This document shows, one piece after another, positions 42,901 through 54,273 of a stretch of DNA of 64,000 nucleotides. The first letter of the stretch is position 1; each line of letters starts with the position of its first letter. The notes below the pieces were generated by a model, which made no database searches, was not told where the DNA came from, and saw nothing but the letters and a program-made list of their open reading frames with translations. Source of the stretch: Pyronema omphalodes (taxonomy: Eukaryota; Ascomycota; Pezizomycetes; Pezizales; Pyronemataceae); assembly GCA_024516155.1 (NCBI GenBank), contig JAJJXM010000007.1, positions 868,001 to 932,000 on the forward strand, given 5' to 3'. Made by a program: the position numbers and the translations under genes.

Positions 42901-44681
42901 GGCTGTTGAAGATCATCAAACTGGATCTTGATAAACCACGAGTGATAAACATGTTTATCAATCCGATAACCGGACGATAATGCTTCATGAAATCTGAATC
43001 GCCAAGTTTCTCCAATGACGTCATACCCCGCGTGTCTCCTGAATAAAGTATTCGCCCTATCTATCCTTTTGGTGCTATTTTAGGAGATATATATTTTATG
43101 CTATGCATCGCTTATGATTCATCAAGCGATGCAGAAATTATTGGGTGGAGCACCGGATAGCGCGGAGTACTGTTCAGTCGCAAATTTTGCAGATCAGCCG
43201 GAAAAGTGGAGTGCGAGTGATGGGTGGGGATGTGGATGCCTGAAGGCTGTGCTAGAGGTGGAGACTGCGATGGGATTTGGATGAGATGGAATAGGAAGGA
43301 GTTTTCTGGTTGCTGGTTGTGGTAAACGAAGAAATGTAATACACAGCACAACCTTTGGCGATACGTGACCAAGTCCTGGGCTGTAGAGAGATATAGAGAT
43401 CTATATTCCATTCCTTCTAAGCTTCCATTATGCATCCGGAATATAAAATCGGCTCAAATTTAGAGTCTTTATGCAGTCAAGTCACAATCTGACAAATTTT
43501 CATGGCACAAACAGCGAATCTGCCTTGGAAGCCATGGTTAAGGTAGGTCACCTGAGTATCGGAAACGCTGAAAGTAAGGCTATTTAAAATGGCAGCGATT
43601 CTGTCTTCACATTTACTCAGAATTCTGCGCGTAAACATCCTAAGGGATATTCTTCCGACAACGAAAAGAAGAAAACGCCAACCACGCAGTCAAGAGAGCT
43701 GCCATTATAAAACCCTGTTTCACCAAACAGGAGTGCAACACATGTCGAAAGCAGAACGGTTTACATCAATAACCCATCTAAAGAAAACAACCAAAGGAAA
43801 ACAAAAAGAAGAATCAAAGGACTGTATAAATATCATAGCTGAAGGGAGAATAAAAGACCAGAAATTGGATTCGGACGTTATGGCAGGGACCAAATGCATC
43901 GTAACCCAATGCTTATGACTAAAGATAACCAACGCTAGATAACGGGGGAATGTATAAGGGAAAAAACAATTATTGGCAATACGTGATGCTGGCAATGTAA
44001 TAATAAAAAAGCAAATAATACAATGTAAAAGACGGTGTTGTTCACTCGTACATACTTCAATCTTGATTACCGTGTACAATCATTAAGCATCACTCGATTG
44101 TGATATCCACCACAGCAAAAACTCACCAAATTGCAAGACGGGAATTCACATCTCCATCATTCTCTTGAATGTTTTATCAATACAGATTTTCTATTACAGT
44201 ACCCGCACTCCGGTCTCTGCATCCGCAATCTGGCCCCGTCATTGCTAATTTTGCATCCACGCCTTCCGCTACCATTTCCCCATTAGCCCTGGCGAAAAGG
44301 TGCCCTTTACCTATGAAATTTCTCTTGCTATTGGAAAGCCAGGCTAAATTTTCTGTGGTTTTTGATTCATTATGACTTACTTTTACACTGGCTGATATCT
44401 TGCCGATATATATGATAACAAGAGCAACAAGGTACACCGAGTTTTCTTTCATGACGCACTCGGGCCGACCGCTTGACTTCGACTACACAGCTCACAGTTA
44501 CCCGAGTGATGATAAAACCCCAATTATCTTCATGCATGAATTATGTGTATTTGCTAATTAACTATTCAAATCCTCCACAACTAACTCTCATCTTCATTAA
44601 GGACCGTTTATCAAATAAGCGCAAACATTAGACACCTCCAATCAACCCCTCCCCGACCACATCTGCGATGAAATTATCCCT
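36992..44681. other. Large gene-free region
   Basis: No gene supported over about 7.7 kb. It includes the promoter of the 36991 gene, homopolymer runs (G at 37561-37578, C at 40306-40320), a GAAGACT tandem repeat (about 37718-37742) and a GGATACGTATAA repeat (about 42593-42632). A 201-codon frame at 40942 lacks an ATG, and a 109-codon frame at 43589 has no other support. Confidence 0.55.
42593..42632. repeat. GGATACGTATAA tandem repeat
   Basis: About three 12-bp units (GGATACGTATAA). Confidence 0.7.
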
Positions 44682-45167
44682 CTAGTTCTGAACAAGCTTT
44701 CCGTTATCGCAGTGATACTCGCTCAACTTGTAGCAAGCAGTTCCGCAAACGTTGGGGTGGGTAGTTGGGCACAAGAAGTTGTTCACACAAACGTACTATG
44801 AATCATTAGCCCTGTAATCACAGCCAATCATGAGAAAACTTACGGAGTTCTTGTCATAAACCTGGCCATTGCAAGTTCCGGTGGGCACAAGCTTTCCATC
44901 CTGGCATCCATAGTTGGCGGGGTCAAAGCATGCCTGTCCACACGGCTGGTAGATGACACCATTGGTGATAGGACAGAGAAGGTTGCTGTTCTGCGGGTAG
45001 CAGGTGTACTAGATTTTTTCAGTAGGAAATCTAAAGTAGAAGAACTGATGGCAAACCTTGTTAGTGTCGTAAGGCTGGGATCCACAGTACTTGAGAGCAC
45101 GTTGTTGGATGGTAGCTGCAGAGGCGACGGTGACAGCGGAAAGAAGGGCGAGAGTGGAGAACTGCAT
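44682..45167 (-). CDS. Secreted protein with two CBM52-like carbohydrate-binding modules (129 aa)
   Basis: Exons are 45167-45057, 45008-44844 and 44795-44682, all phase 0. The product has a signal peptide (MQFSTLALLSAVTVASA), then two modules each with six cysteines. Module 1 starts at Cys28 (YCGSQPYDTNKYTCY, LCPITNG, CGQACFDPANYGCQDGKLV). Module 2 starts at Cys83 (CNGQVYDKNSYVCVNN, LCPTT, CGTACYKLSEYHCDNGKLV). The pattern C-x3-5-YD-x3-Y-x-C..CG-x2-CY-x3-Y-x-C-x-NGKL is that of the carbohydrate-binding domain found at the end of fungal endo-beta-1,3-glucanases (PF10645). There is no catalytic domain. A glucan- or glycan-binding secreted protein is inferred. The introns fall at equivalent places, before the second cysteine of each module, consistent with exon duplication. 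Confidence 0.88.
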
Positions 45168-45298
45168 TATGATTGATTTGAAAGTGTAAAGTCTGAAGAA
45201 ATTCTAAACTTAAAGCGATTGTTGTAGCTGAAGTCGTTGACGGAAGAAGATTGAGGATTGTTGTGATGAGGGAATGAATTGAGGCGGATGAGGAGGGG

Positions 45299-45310
45299 CT
45301 TTTATATTGG
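45299..45310 (-). promoter_or_regulatory. CCAAT and TATA elements of the CBM52-like gene
   Basis: On the minus strand CCAATATAAAAG lies 132-143 bp upstream of the ATG, combining a CCAAT word with a TATAAAA box. Confidence 0.55.
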
Positions 45311-48300
45311 CCCAGAGAAAGCTGTATAACTGTAGCTGATGACATGAAATTGAGGCAAAGGAATGTTCCTTGCAGTAGATGATAGTAACATCTTTGGCTT
45401 CCTTCTTGATCCGCTAAGCTTTGTTGTCATTGAGATTGCGCGATGTCATCTCGTGAGCCAACTACTATTTCCAGAATCCCAGTCATTTCCCCCAAGCTCA
45501 GTACATACTCACGTTTTCCCACACGAAAAAACGTGAGCCCACCCGGATAGTCACGGATTCTCTTTAATCTTTGCATATAGCTGTCATCTCGTGTTGTCCT
45601 CATCCCACGCATATTAGCTATCTGATAGATATCGACTTGCAAGTACGATTCAAGGCCCTGGTTGCCGTATCACTACATATTTGTAACACTAAAGTTACTA
45701 CTGATTACAAAATGTACTTGGGGTTAAAGAATCCTTTTCCCATCATGACTGCATACGGGTCCAGGCAGATCCCTTCTCATGAATCTGGGAAAGGGTTTTC
45801 TAGCTATAACCACCTTTCCACGTGACGTGAGATACTAGAGTGACGTTGAAGCTAAGCCATGATCACGCGCACGTGAGGTTTTACGGCTGTGGACGGATAA
45901 CAACCCTTGACCACAAACCCGGCTCGCGAATGGTAATTACAGAATTACGATCTCGCGTATTTCTCCCAGAAGTACTGGTTGGTACCGGATCCCCGGTTGC
46001 AAGACAGTCGCAGAGAAAGCATCGCGGAAATGAGTACAGGGTTGGCCCAAGGAAGTTTTTCAGAAATGAACCGTTCTTTTTTTGTATTTCTATGTAAATT
46101 TGGGTAACCGTAACGTCTTAGAGCAAGAGAGCCTCTTCAAGGCCTACAGTGCTGACAACCACGTCATATCAGACGACAACGTCAAAGCATCATATCAGCC
46201 TTTGCCAATCAAAATCATCAGTATTACCTGTCAATCGGCAGCGACGGCATTTTACAGCAACTTTGAAAAAAGAAAAAAAAAAAGAGGGCAGGGTCTCTTT
46301 TTGCGCTGAAAAAAACGGATGGTAATTGTTTGCTTTGGGTTCCACGCGCATCGTTCAAGGGTATTACCCTACATTCTGGGGTTAAGCTTCAAGGTCTCAC
46401 CGCTTTGGTGAACTGTACACCGGCAGATATGCAAGAATTAGTGAAAGTATTGTATTTATGACGCATAAATCAACCACTACCAAGCGAATACAGGTGCATG
46501 ATACTTGCATGTAGAAAATACTTCTGTTCCACAGGATCACACCACAAAAGTCAATCTTCGGAAGATCGGGAGCACCGAAACCTAGCTATAGGGAACATTA
46601 ATATTTATGGAAACAAAATGTGGGGCGTCTCATGGATTAGCACGAACCGCGAAGCCATACAATCGATTTTGAAAGTGCAATTCAAATATATTTTTGCAAA
46701 CTCTAACAGAACGTAACTGTATGACATATGGGGCTTGAAGCTTGTACTCCAGTACTTGTGAAAGGATCTAGGCCTTCGCTTATTCTAATTCCTACAATGG
46801 TTACCCTATGCTTGGCATCTAAATTCGGGTAACCGGAGAGAAAAAAACAACTCTAGAGTTTTGGAACACACAGATGGGTATCCGAAGACATCCTGAAGGC
46901 TTCATTTGTAAATTATATAAAAATAAATAAAAACACTCGTGCCAAGGAAATATTTGAGCTCATAATTTTGAGAAGCTCAGGGCCGCGCCCTTGATATGAC
47001 CACTGTCCAGTCAGACGCTAGCTTGCTCCAGCTTTCTACATAGATCCTTTCCACGGATGGAATTCGGTCACGTAATGCACTGCACAATAATTGAATCGCA
47101 TCATGTTAAATGGTATCGTGAGACAAGGCGTTTCATTAAGATGTAAGAATTTCAGCTGATAAATTTCTCGATACGGCATTAACCTTGATATCAGCTCTGC
47201 CGTCGCCATTCTTCGAAAATCCCACATTCTTTGAAAATCCCACATTTTTCAGGCACCCCAATATCATACGGCAAAATTACACGGAGAACTAGATCGTAGC
47301 TGTATCACATGACTTTGGTGATGCTCAAATTTTAACTCCGCATGTCACGGTAGAAATTAAATTCCAGTTGCACTTTCGTACACAAAAATGTAACTGTAAC
47401 TCTGGGGCGGTCTTATTATCAGCCGCAGTTCCAATATCCAGACATGATAGACATGATACGTTATCGAAATCGCTAGCCCAGAATTTGTTTCGTAAAACAG
47501 AGGTTCGCTTCTTAAGGCATAAAGTGCTCCACCAGTTGACCAGAACTTTGCTAGCCTCCGGTCAAGACCATTCCTTCTTCAATTTATCAGGCATTGCATT
47601 TACAGATATCCTGCTTTGCTTTTCAAATAGAGACAATAAAGCGCAACAATCATAAACGGAGAGAGTTAGCGTGACGATAATCAGTCGAAGTCTGAAATAT
47701 TTCCATGTAATCTGTGTAAAATTCCTGAGATTTGTGTAAGTACGGTTGTGGTCAATCTTGGATCTGGACACGATTTTTCTCCATGTATTTTGAATTTGCG
47801 CCTGCCTGAAGTAGATTGATGTTCAAGTTGTTAGTGGCATTGTGAAGCGACGGTGTGTGCCACATCATATACTGAATAGGATGAACGACGGACATTTTTG
47901 ACCTACGATTATCAAATTGTATTTGAAATTTCGACTTTTGTACAGATACAGTCACTTGTTATTTTTGACTAAGCATTGTGGCGATGAGATGAGGCGACGC
48001 GGCTTGGGTGAGACTCAACAATGCCTGCACCATGCCGCATCGCTAAGCTTACGCCACAGTTACTTTCTCACTTAAAACTACTAGCTCTACACATATAGTT
48101 GATTATTAACTAACTAGAGATGCTGCAGGCGTTCGGTTAGATTTCTTTAGTAATAAAAAAACACGTGATTTTGGCTGTGGTCCTTTAGCCGACTGATTCC
48201 AAAGATGGACTACAAGCCAGGCGTCACAATCTCCTTAAACATTTAGAATGTGATTCGTCTATTTATCCCTTCGGTAGCAATTTTCCTGGTAAGTAGAGGA

Positions 48301-49083
48301 CTTTCAATCGAGCGATCCAAGCGACCTTGCAATTACGTTTTATTGTAAAACTACAACCAGATATTGCTACTAGATTTCTACCGATTATCCAAAACAAACA
48401 TGATATATAGCTACTACGCCTCTTCAATAAATTTCTAGTTAGCTCAATTTGCGTTTACTCAATTTTGCAAAATTTTCGCAGAAAAGCGAGGACGGAGGTC
48501 TCAAATTTACACTATGGAGGCCTTGCTGTAAATTACATAAGCGATGACGTTCTGTAAGCGCGATGCAGTAATTGTTTGCGCAGTACGCGCGATACTCGCA
48601 CGGAGAGCTTTCAAACATCTCAATCATATTGTAGTCCATTACATTCGCGACTATTTTCGCTTAACTGATTTGGTGTGGGCTGAATGCGTCATTTTGACCC
48701 CCCGTCACGTTGCGTGCACAGTATAAAAGCATGGCATTGCCTTATCTAGCCAAAACCAGAGAAAGTAGTTCATGATTTCGCAATATATATACTTACCGAA
48801 ACAAAAGGAAAGGTAGCTACTGAGATGAAGTATCCCGAAATCACTATAAACACAATAAGTGTGCTCGCGAAGGTGCCACCATGAACACCGAAAACGCTCA
48901 TTTCAATTCTATCGAGCTCACGTTCTATTAAACAAGCTCAAGTTTTTCGACGTTCGCTTGCTTTAAATATCAAACACTCCACCTGAAACATCCACATCAT
49001 ATCTTGCTCCACCTGTCACTGAACTGTCACCACCACATTACAGCCAACTTAACCGCATCATTTTCTACTTGACTTGCTTCATC
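45311..49083. other. Gene-poor AT-rich stretch
   Basis: No supported gene. The small frames found here have no signal peptide, splice structure or family motif. The last 120 bp hold a TTTAAATA word (about 48963) and the leader of the 49084 gene. Confidence 0.5.
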
Positions 49084-49371
49084 ATGTACCGCAATTACGT
49101 TCGCCATTATCTCCGTTTTCTTCTTTATCTACTAGTCATACTAGCTATCTGTCAGTCCGTCGCCGCGGTTCAGGTGTGCAAAGGCACGAAAGAAGAAAAC
49201 CCTGAATGCTGGAAACAGAGCACACTTTTGACGGTTATTCTTGTACCTATCCTGGGTTTCTTCGCATTAGTCATGCCATGTATTTGGGTCTGCTGCCTGA
49301 GGGATAGGGTAAAGTTCCCCCGAGAGAAATTCTATACATACGATGATTATAGCGAGACTAACGAGTGTTAA
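49084..49371 (+). CDS. Small two-helix membrane protein with cysteine pairs (95 aa), unknown
   Basis: The start is taken at the first true ATG (49084). Helix 1 or signal peptide lies at about residues 9-28 (YLRFLLYLLVILAICQSVAA), followed by a short extracellular loop with CKGTKEENPEC. Helix 2 is at about 48-71 and ends in a cysteine cluster (MPCIWVCC) that could be palmitoylated. The cytosolic tail is basic then acidic/aromatic (RDRVKFPREKFYTYDDYSE). If the first helix is cleaved, this is a type I protein with a very small ectodomain. It resembles the 12-20 kb genes in style. No family recognised. Confidence 0.6.
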   Translation: MYRNYVRHYLRFLLYLLVILAICQSVAAVQVCKGTKEENPECWKQSTLLTVILVPILGFFALVMPCIWVCCLRDRVKFPREKFYTYDDYSETNEC

Positions 49372-51294
49372 CAGATGTGTTGAAATTGAGAGATTCAAGA
49401 GATTTGGATATGATTCAACAGGTCTTATCGAATGGAGAGCGGCAAAAGTTTATGAGACTGAGACAGTGGGAATGTTTTGCAGTATAGAGGGAGCAACAAT
49501 GGTTCGCGTGCTTGTTATAAGGTCTGGAATCACTGGCCTTCATACCGATTATGAAATTTTTAGAGAAACCGATGGGCTAGGGAGCTTATTGGAACTGTTT
49601 GCAGAGTATTGCTTTTTGTATCATCAAAGGAATCTGTATTTCATGGATATCAATAGGTGCACTTCCATTGTCTCCAGGCTCGGATATTCCTTTGACTTTT
49701 TGTAAAGCATAAAAAGGCTCAAACGTCTACTTTAATGCAAATGATCATCAATACTTGTTAATATCTGTGTGGCTCACTGATGTTTATAATAAAAACCCAC
49801 GGTATTTCCACCGTTTAATTGCACGATCACATCCTGGGCATTTGGAAAGCCATTATTATGACCGACGGTACAATCACAGCGCTATCGCTCAAACGCTTCT
49901 CTCTAATAAACTCAAATTCATTTCCAAAAAGAACACAAAAATATGCCGCACTCTTAGGAGAATCAACTCGAGTGATCGCATATGGATACACCGTTATTCA
50001 ATGACTGAATGACACACCCGAAATGAAACCTAAGATGAGACCTCCCCGGTTATTATACTAAGATTCCGAACATTATATACTCGCTAAATGATAGCTCATG
50101 TACCACCAGCGTCGTAAATAGCCTTGGACTCCGCCGTGACCGTACAAATCGCCACATAAAATGATTTAAACCTAGATGTGGTTGTATTTCTACGACAATA
50201 CACAGGCTATACAATGGGTTAGTATTGTAAATATTGTATCAAGTCTCTTCCTTTGATCACAGGAGGATGTCATTATTATGGTGGAAAAATAGTCCAAATA
50301 TGCACATGGTATTCATCACACCGAACAAATTTTACAAAACCACATCCCTAATGCCCGATTCTCACACATGTGATTACCAACAAGATATATGGACCCCTCC
50401 AGACCCCAGTGATACTGAAGCAATTTTTACATATGTCCGGGGAACACAGAGCGAAGTGTTTCCTCCTCTTCACGCTGTTTCCTACGTACATTCTTAACCT
50501 CTTTGGTATCGGCGAGTTCAGTCTCAGTTTCGAGAGTAACAAGGACTTTCTTACTTCTTTTGCTGACCCGTGAATATTTCCGCGTCGAGGCAGCACAAAT
50601 TTAGGGGTTTAGATGCCTTCTTGAGCCTTGCGTTCTTTCTTTAGCTGTAGTCCTGGCAGATAAAGATCCGAGGTGGATAGTGGGAACAGATGTTGGTGAC
50701 TTCGCCGTGCTAGTGCAATATATGCAGACCAAGGGAGACACAACTTTCAACTGCGTTTATGGACGGTACTTAGCTCACAGTATCATTGCCGTGATCCTCC
50801 ACACCTGAACACCATTCCTCATCACTCGGACTAACTCTCGTCAAGAGGACAACCTCATCTTCCACAAACCTCTCACAAAGTCCTACCCACTCATCTTCAA
50901 CTGAAATGGGAAACCAGACAGTATCTGAGAGCTGGAAAAATTGGACATCGTTGTTCCCACACCCGATTGTGATACTTGACAATTGCTGTGCATGCTCCCA
51001 GGAATTGGAGATTGGGATTCTACGGACTTTCTGCTATCCAAGAACCTGGTACAACGTGCATGCACCCTGTGGTACAAAAAAGGGTGTTTATTTGAACCAC
51101 ACTTTAAACCACCAATGGTGCTTGATTCAAACAACCAAAAAATTCATTTACTAAACACCTTTTGAAACACCTTTTTGAACACCGAATTAAACACCTCAGA
51201 TATTTATTGAAAACGTTTTTAGCCCGGGTCTGGTTCCACTAAATAATATACATGACCCCGGCTTGTACAGTATCCTCCATACGCCCAATCCCAA
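49372..51294. other. Intergenic region
   Basis: No supported gene. A 120-codon frame at 49343-49705 begins inside the previous gene and is most likely its 3' region. Confidence 0.5.
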
Positions 51295-51555
51295 TCCATA
51301 TTAATATTCAGCAATCCTAATCCATATCCCATACGCGCAATCCTAATCCATATCGCATACGCGCAATCCTAATCCCCATCCACATCCCGATTCCAATCCC
51401 CATTCCCATCCACATCCCGATTCCAATCCTGTATGAAAAATCCCCATTCCCATCCACATCCCGATTCCAAACCCCATTCCCATCCACATCCCCATCCCCA
51501 TCCACATCCCCATCCCCATCCACATCCCCATCCCCATCCACATCCCAATCCTTGA
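51295..51555. repeat. C-rich degenerate minisatellite (CATCCACATCCC units)
   Basis: Tandem 12-18 bp units of the types CATCCCCATCCCCATCCA and CGATTCCAATCC over about 260 bp, ending a few bases before the stop codon of the minus-strand AT-hook gene. It produces several artefactual Gly/Trp/Met-rich frames. Confidence 0.85.
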
Positions 51556-51561
51556 TACGCC

Positions 51562-52603
51562 CTACTCATCAATCCTGAAGCTAGCCTTCTTATTCCTGAT
51601 ATCTCTCCTGATATCAGCAATCTTGTCATCCTGCTGCTTCGCAGCCTTGCTCGCCGCTGCCTCGGAGGCCTTTTCCGACAACCTAGTTGCCCTTCCAGCT
51701 CTTGTGCTTGGCAACGGGTTCGAAGCGGGTGTGACGTCCTTTCGCGGTCTGCCCCGAGGGCGCTTCTCTACCACTGCGTTGTCAACAGCCTTTTCCTTTC
51801 CCTTTCTTTTCCCTTTTCCCTGCGCCGCCGCCGGTTGCGGTCCATCGGGGGTAATAAGGGGAAGCACGGGGTTGTCATTCTGCTGATGCGATGCATTAGC
51901 ATATAACTTATTCCCACACAGTAACGATATATACCTTCTGATTCCAGGTTTTCGAGTTGACAGGTAATTCAACCACTTTCTCCCGCCCTTCATCCTCGGA
52001 ATGAAACTCCTCATCATTCGCAGGGACAACCTTGACAACAACCCCATCTCCACATAAGTCTAGGAGCCGGCTGAACTCCTCTTGGACCGAAAGCGGACGC
52101 CAGACGAGCCTTTCAAGGGGGCCATCGGCTGGGCGGTAGAAAACTGTGTCACTGTCGCCAACAGTCAACACATCAGATACAACCGCCATGACAGGCATCC
52201 GGACTATTTCGTTGTCAGCAATGTAGATACTTAGGATGTCAACATCAGTATGGGTGGTTGTCTTGCAGCGATTGATACTGAGAGATTTTGGGATAGTGCC
52301 GGGGGCTCGTTTCCTGGATGCTACAACGGCTTCTTCGTCGCTGTCCGCTTCCTCTTCCTCGCGAAAATCCTTGATTGGATTGTCGTTTGTTATATCGAAA
52401 TCCCAAGTCAGAAAAGAGCATGGCGAAAGGACAAGAAACAAAAGTTCTTTGCAAGAGCAGCTAGAAGCTACTAGACCGTCGAGAAAAGGAAGAGCCGTGG
52501 CCAAAAAAAGAAAGAGATCGTCAAGCGATTCGTAAAGATCGTTAGAAACACGGCTCGAAGTCGAGTCTTGTGTAATTTCCCCGTTGGGATAGCAGCGACT
52601 CAT
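51562..52603 (-). CDS. AT-hook protein, N-terminus uncertain (about 328 aa)
   Basis: Two exons are inferred, 52603-51935 and 51879-51562, joined in phase (AACCAGAAG/GTATAT donor, CAGCAG acceptor). The exon-1 frame stays open to 52795 without another ATG, so a further 5' exon is possible. The product contains an acidic patch (FREEEEADSDEEA), a folded-looking region (TDVDILSIYIADNEIVRMPV..DVLTVGDSDTVFYRPADG..LVWRPLSVQEEFSRLLDL) and an acidic turn. The C-terminal part is basic, with an AT-hook core (RPRGRPRKD, about residues 263-271) after GKGKRKGKEK, and a lysine/alanine-rich helix ends the protein. A nuclear chromatin-associated role is inferred from the AT-hook. I cannot name the family. Confidence 0.65.
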
Positions 52604-54273
52604 CGGTTTTGAGGCACCAAGTGGTGTTGGAGATGGGGTCTTCGGAAAGACGTGAGCAGTTTCGGAGAGAAGTCGATAATGACGGAAAAAGGTTGTGGTT
52701 GAGAAAATGCGGAGAACTGCTTGAAGACTTTTTGCAGAGTGGAGGTGGAGCAGAGTTGCTGCAGGTTTGATCTGAGCTACGTCGAGGGCAAACACCTATC
52801 AATCTCACATCACTAGTCGAAATGCTAGCGAGGGAGAACGATTGATAAGAAATGATCACAACGCAACGAAAGTATCACTTGAATAGAGAAAATATAGAGG
52901 AACACAAACTATTAACTCCCAACAATGCAAACTCATAATAAAAAGCAATTACAACAATATATCTCGCAAATATCAAACAAACTATTATGTACATAACTAC
53001 CTTCAAAGTTTTTTTCTGTCAGGGGGTAGGAGGCAGGGTCATCCAATCTGGTAAAATGTTTGACTCTCAGCCTCTTTATCGTACCGTTTGACTCCTCAAC
53101 ACCACGAGTGAACAACACATGTCGATGTCATTGTCTGCCCGTAGGTAGCGCAACAACATCGGCTTTTAGGGATTTGAACCCAGGGAAGCACAGGAATCTG
53201 CGGGTCCGAAGACCCAAGATACCAAAGACCCGATGGGACAAGGCACTATAGGGACAAGGCACTGAAGGGACAAGACACTGTAGGGACGAGGCACTGTAGC
53301 AAATTCAAAAAAAGTGGGGGCAAGAGGGGGGTCTATATACTCACAGAAGGCCGTTTGGCTGACGGTTGATGGGTAAACTTCAGAACCCAATACTCAGTTA
53401 TACTGCGCTTCTTTGATGTTGAGTTCTTCGGCCATTACCCGTTGTTCCTGATACCGACACCATGCTGGATGCATACATCGTCCTAGGCCCCATGGGTTGC
53501 ATCCAGCTTGATGGTCTTTAGACGTCAGGAGCCATGAATCTGAAAACTAGGGATTTTCGAATGGAATCAAAATTCATTGATGCCACCTATATGAATCTTG
53601 TGATACCCATATTGCGAATAACATAAGCTGGGGTTGAACTCAGACCTAAATTCTAGTCCAGACACCAGGTGTCACGATTTTTGGTGGAGTAGGGTTCATA
53701 TCCATGTTGCCTTAAAAAAAGGCCTCGATCGGAATAGAATTAAAAGAAATCAATAAATCATTTCACCACCTTAACAACACTATAATGCCCCGTAAGTATC
53801 CATTTACATTACAACAAATCCAAACCCCACCACCCCATCGGTAGAATCCACAGCTTGATCATTACAAATGACAATACGAGATATCCAAACCACCCCCTTA
53901 TCCCCTCCTGTAAATGTTACTCATACAACAAACAAAATGTAATACAGCACCCAACAATTATCACAAACCGATATTTTTTGTATTGCCAAAACATCCATAA
54001 TCCGGTATAGCGTTACCATTGACATCATGACATGGACAAGGCACCAGCATCCGCTGTATTTCTAAATTCTTCCCGCGGTTACGATTCTATCCTCCGATAT
54101 CCCTTGTTACGACAAAGACTCTCTTCGAAACTATTCCATTCTCTTGGGGAATTTATCATGCGCATATGGAACAGTTGACGGCTGACAGTTGATACATACA
54201 GGTAGGTATCTTTACGATTTCGGATGATGTCTTTATTTTTTCCATCTCCGTTATTCGCTAAATAAGATACATG
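52604..54273. other. Intergenic region with a 16-bp tandem repeat
   Basis: No gene assigned, except that the 5' exon of the AT-hook gene may lie in 52604-52860. It holds the 16-bp repeat at 53235-53298. Confidence 0.5.
53235..53298. repeat. 16-bp tandem repeat, four units
   Basis: GGGACAAGGCACTATA, GGGACAAGGCACTGAA, GGGACAAGACACTGTA and GGGACGAGGCACTGTA are exactly contiguous. Confidence 0.9.

Noticed and set aside
49343..49705. 120-codon plus-strand frame
   Set aside because: Begins inside the preceding gene, has no leader or domain; treated as 3' flank.
51317..51629. Gly/Trp/Met-rich minus-strand frames
   Set aside because: Translation of the C-rich minisatellite; all three phases are open.
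53163..53190. tRNA-like B box (GGTTCAAATCC on the minus strand)
   Set aside because: T-stem does not pair over five base pairs and no A box or anticodon arm is found at the right distance.
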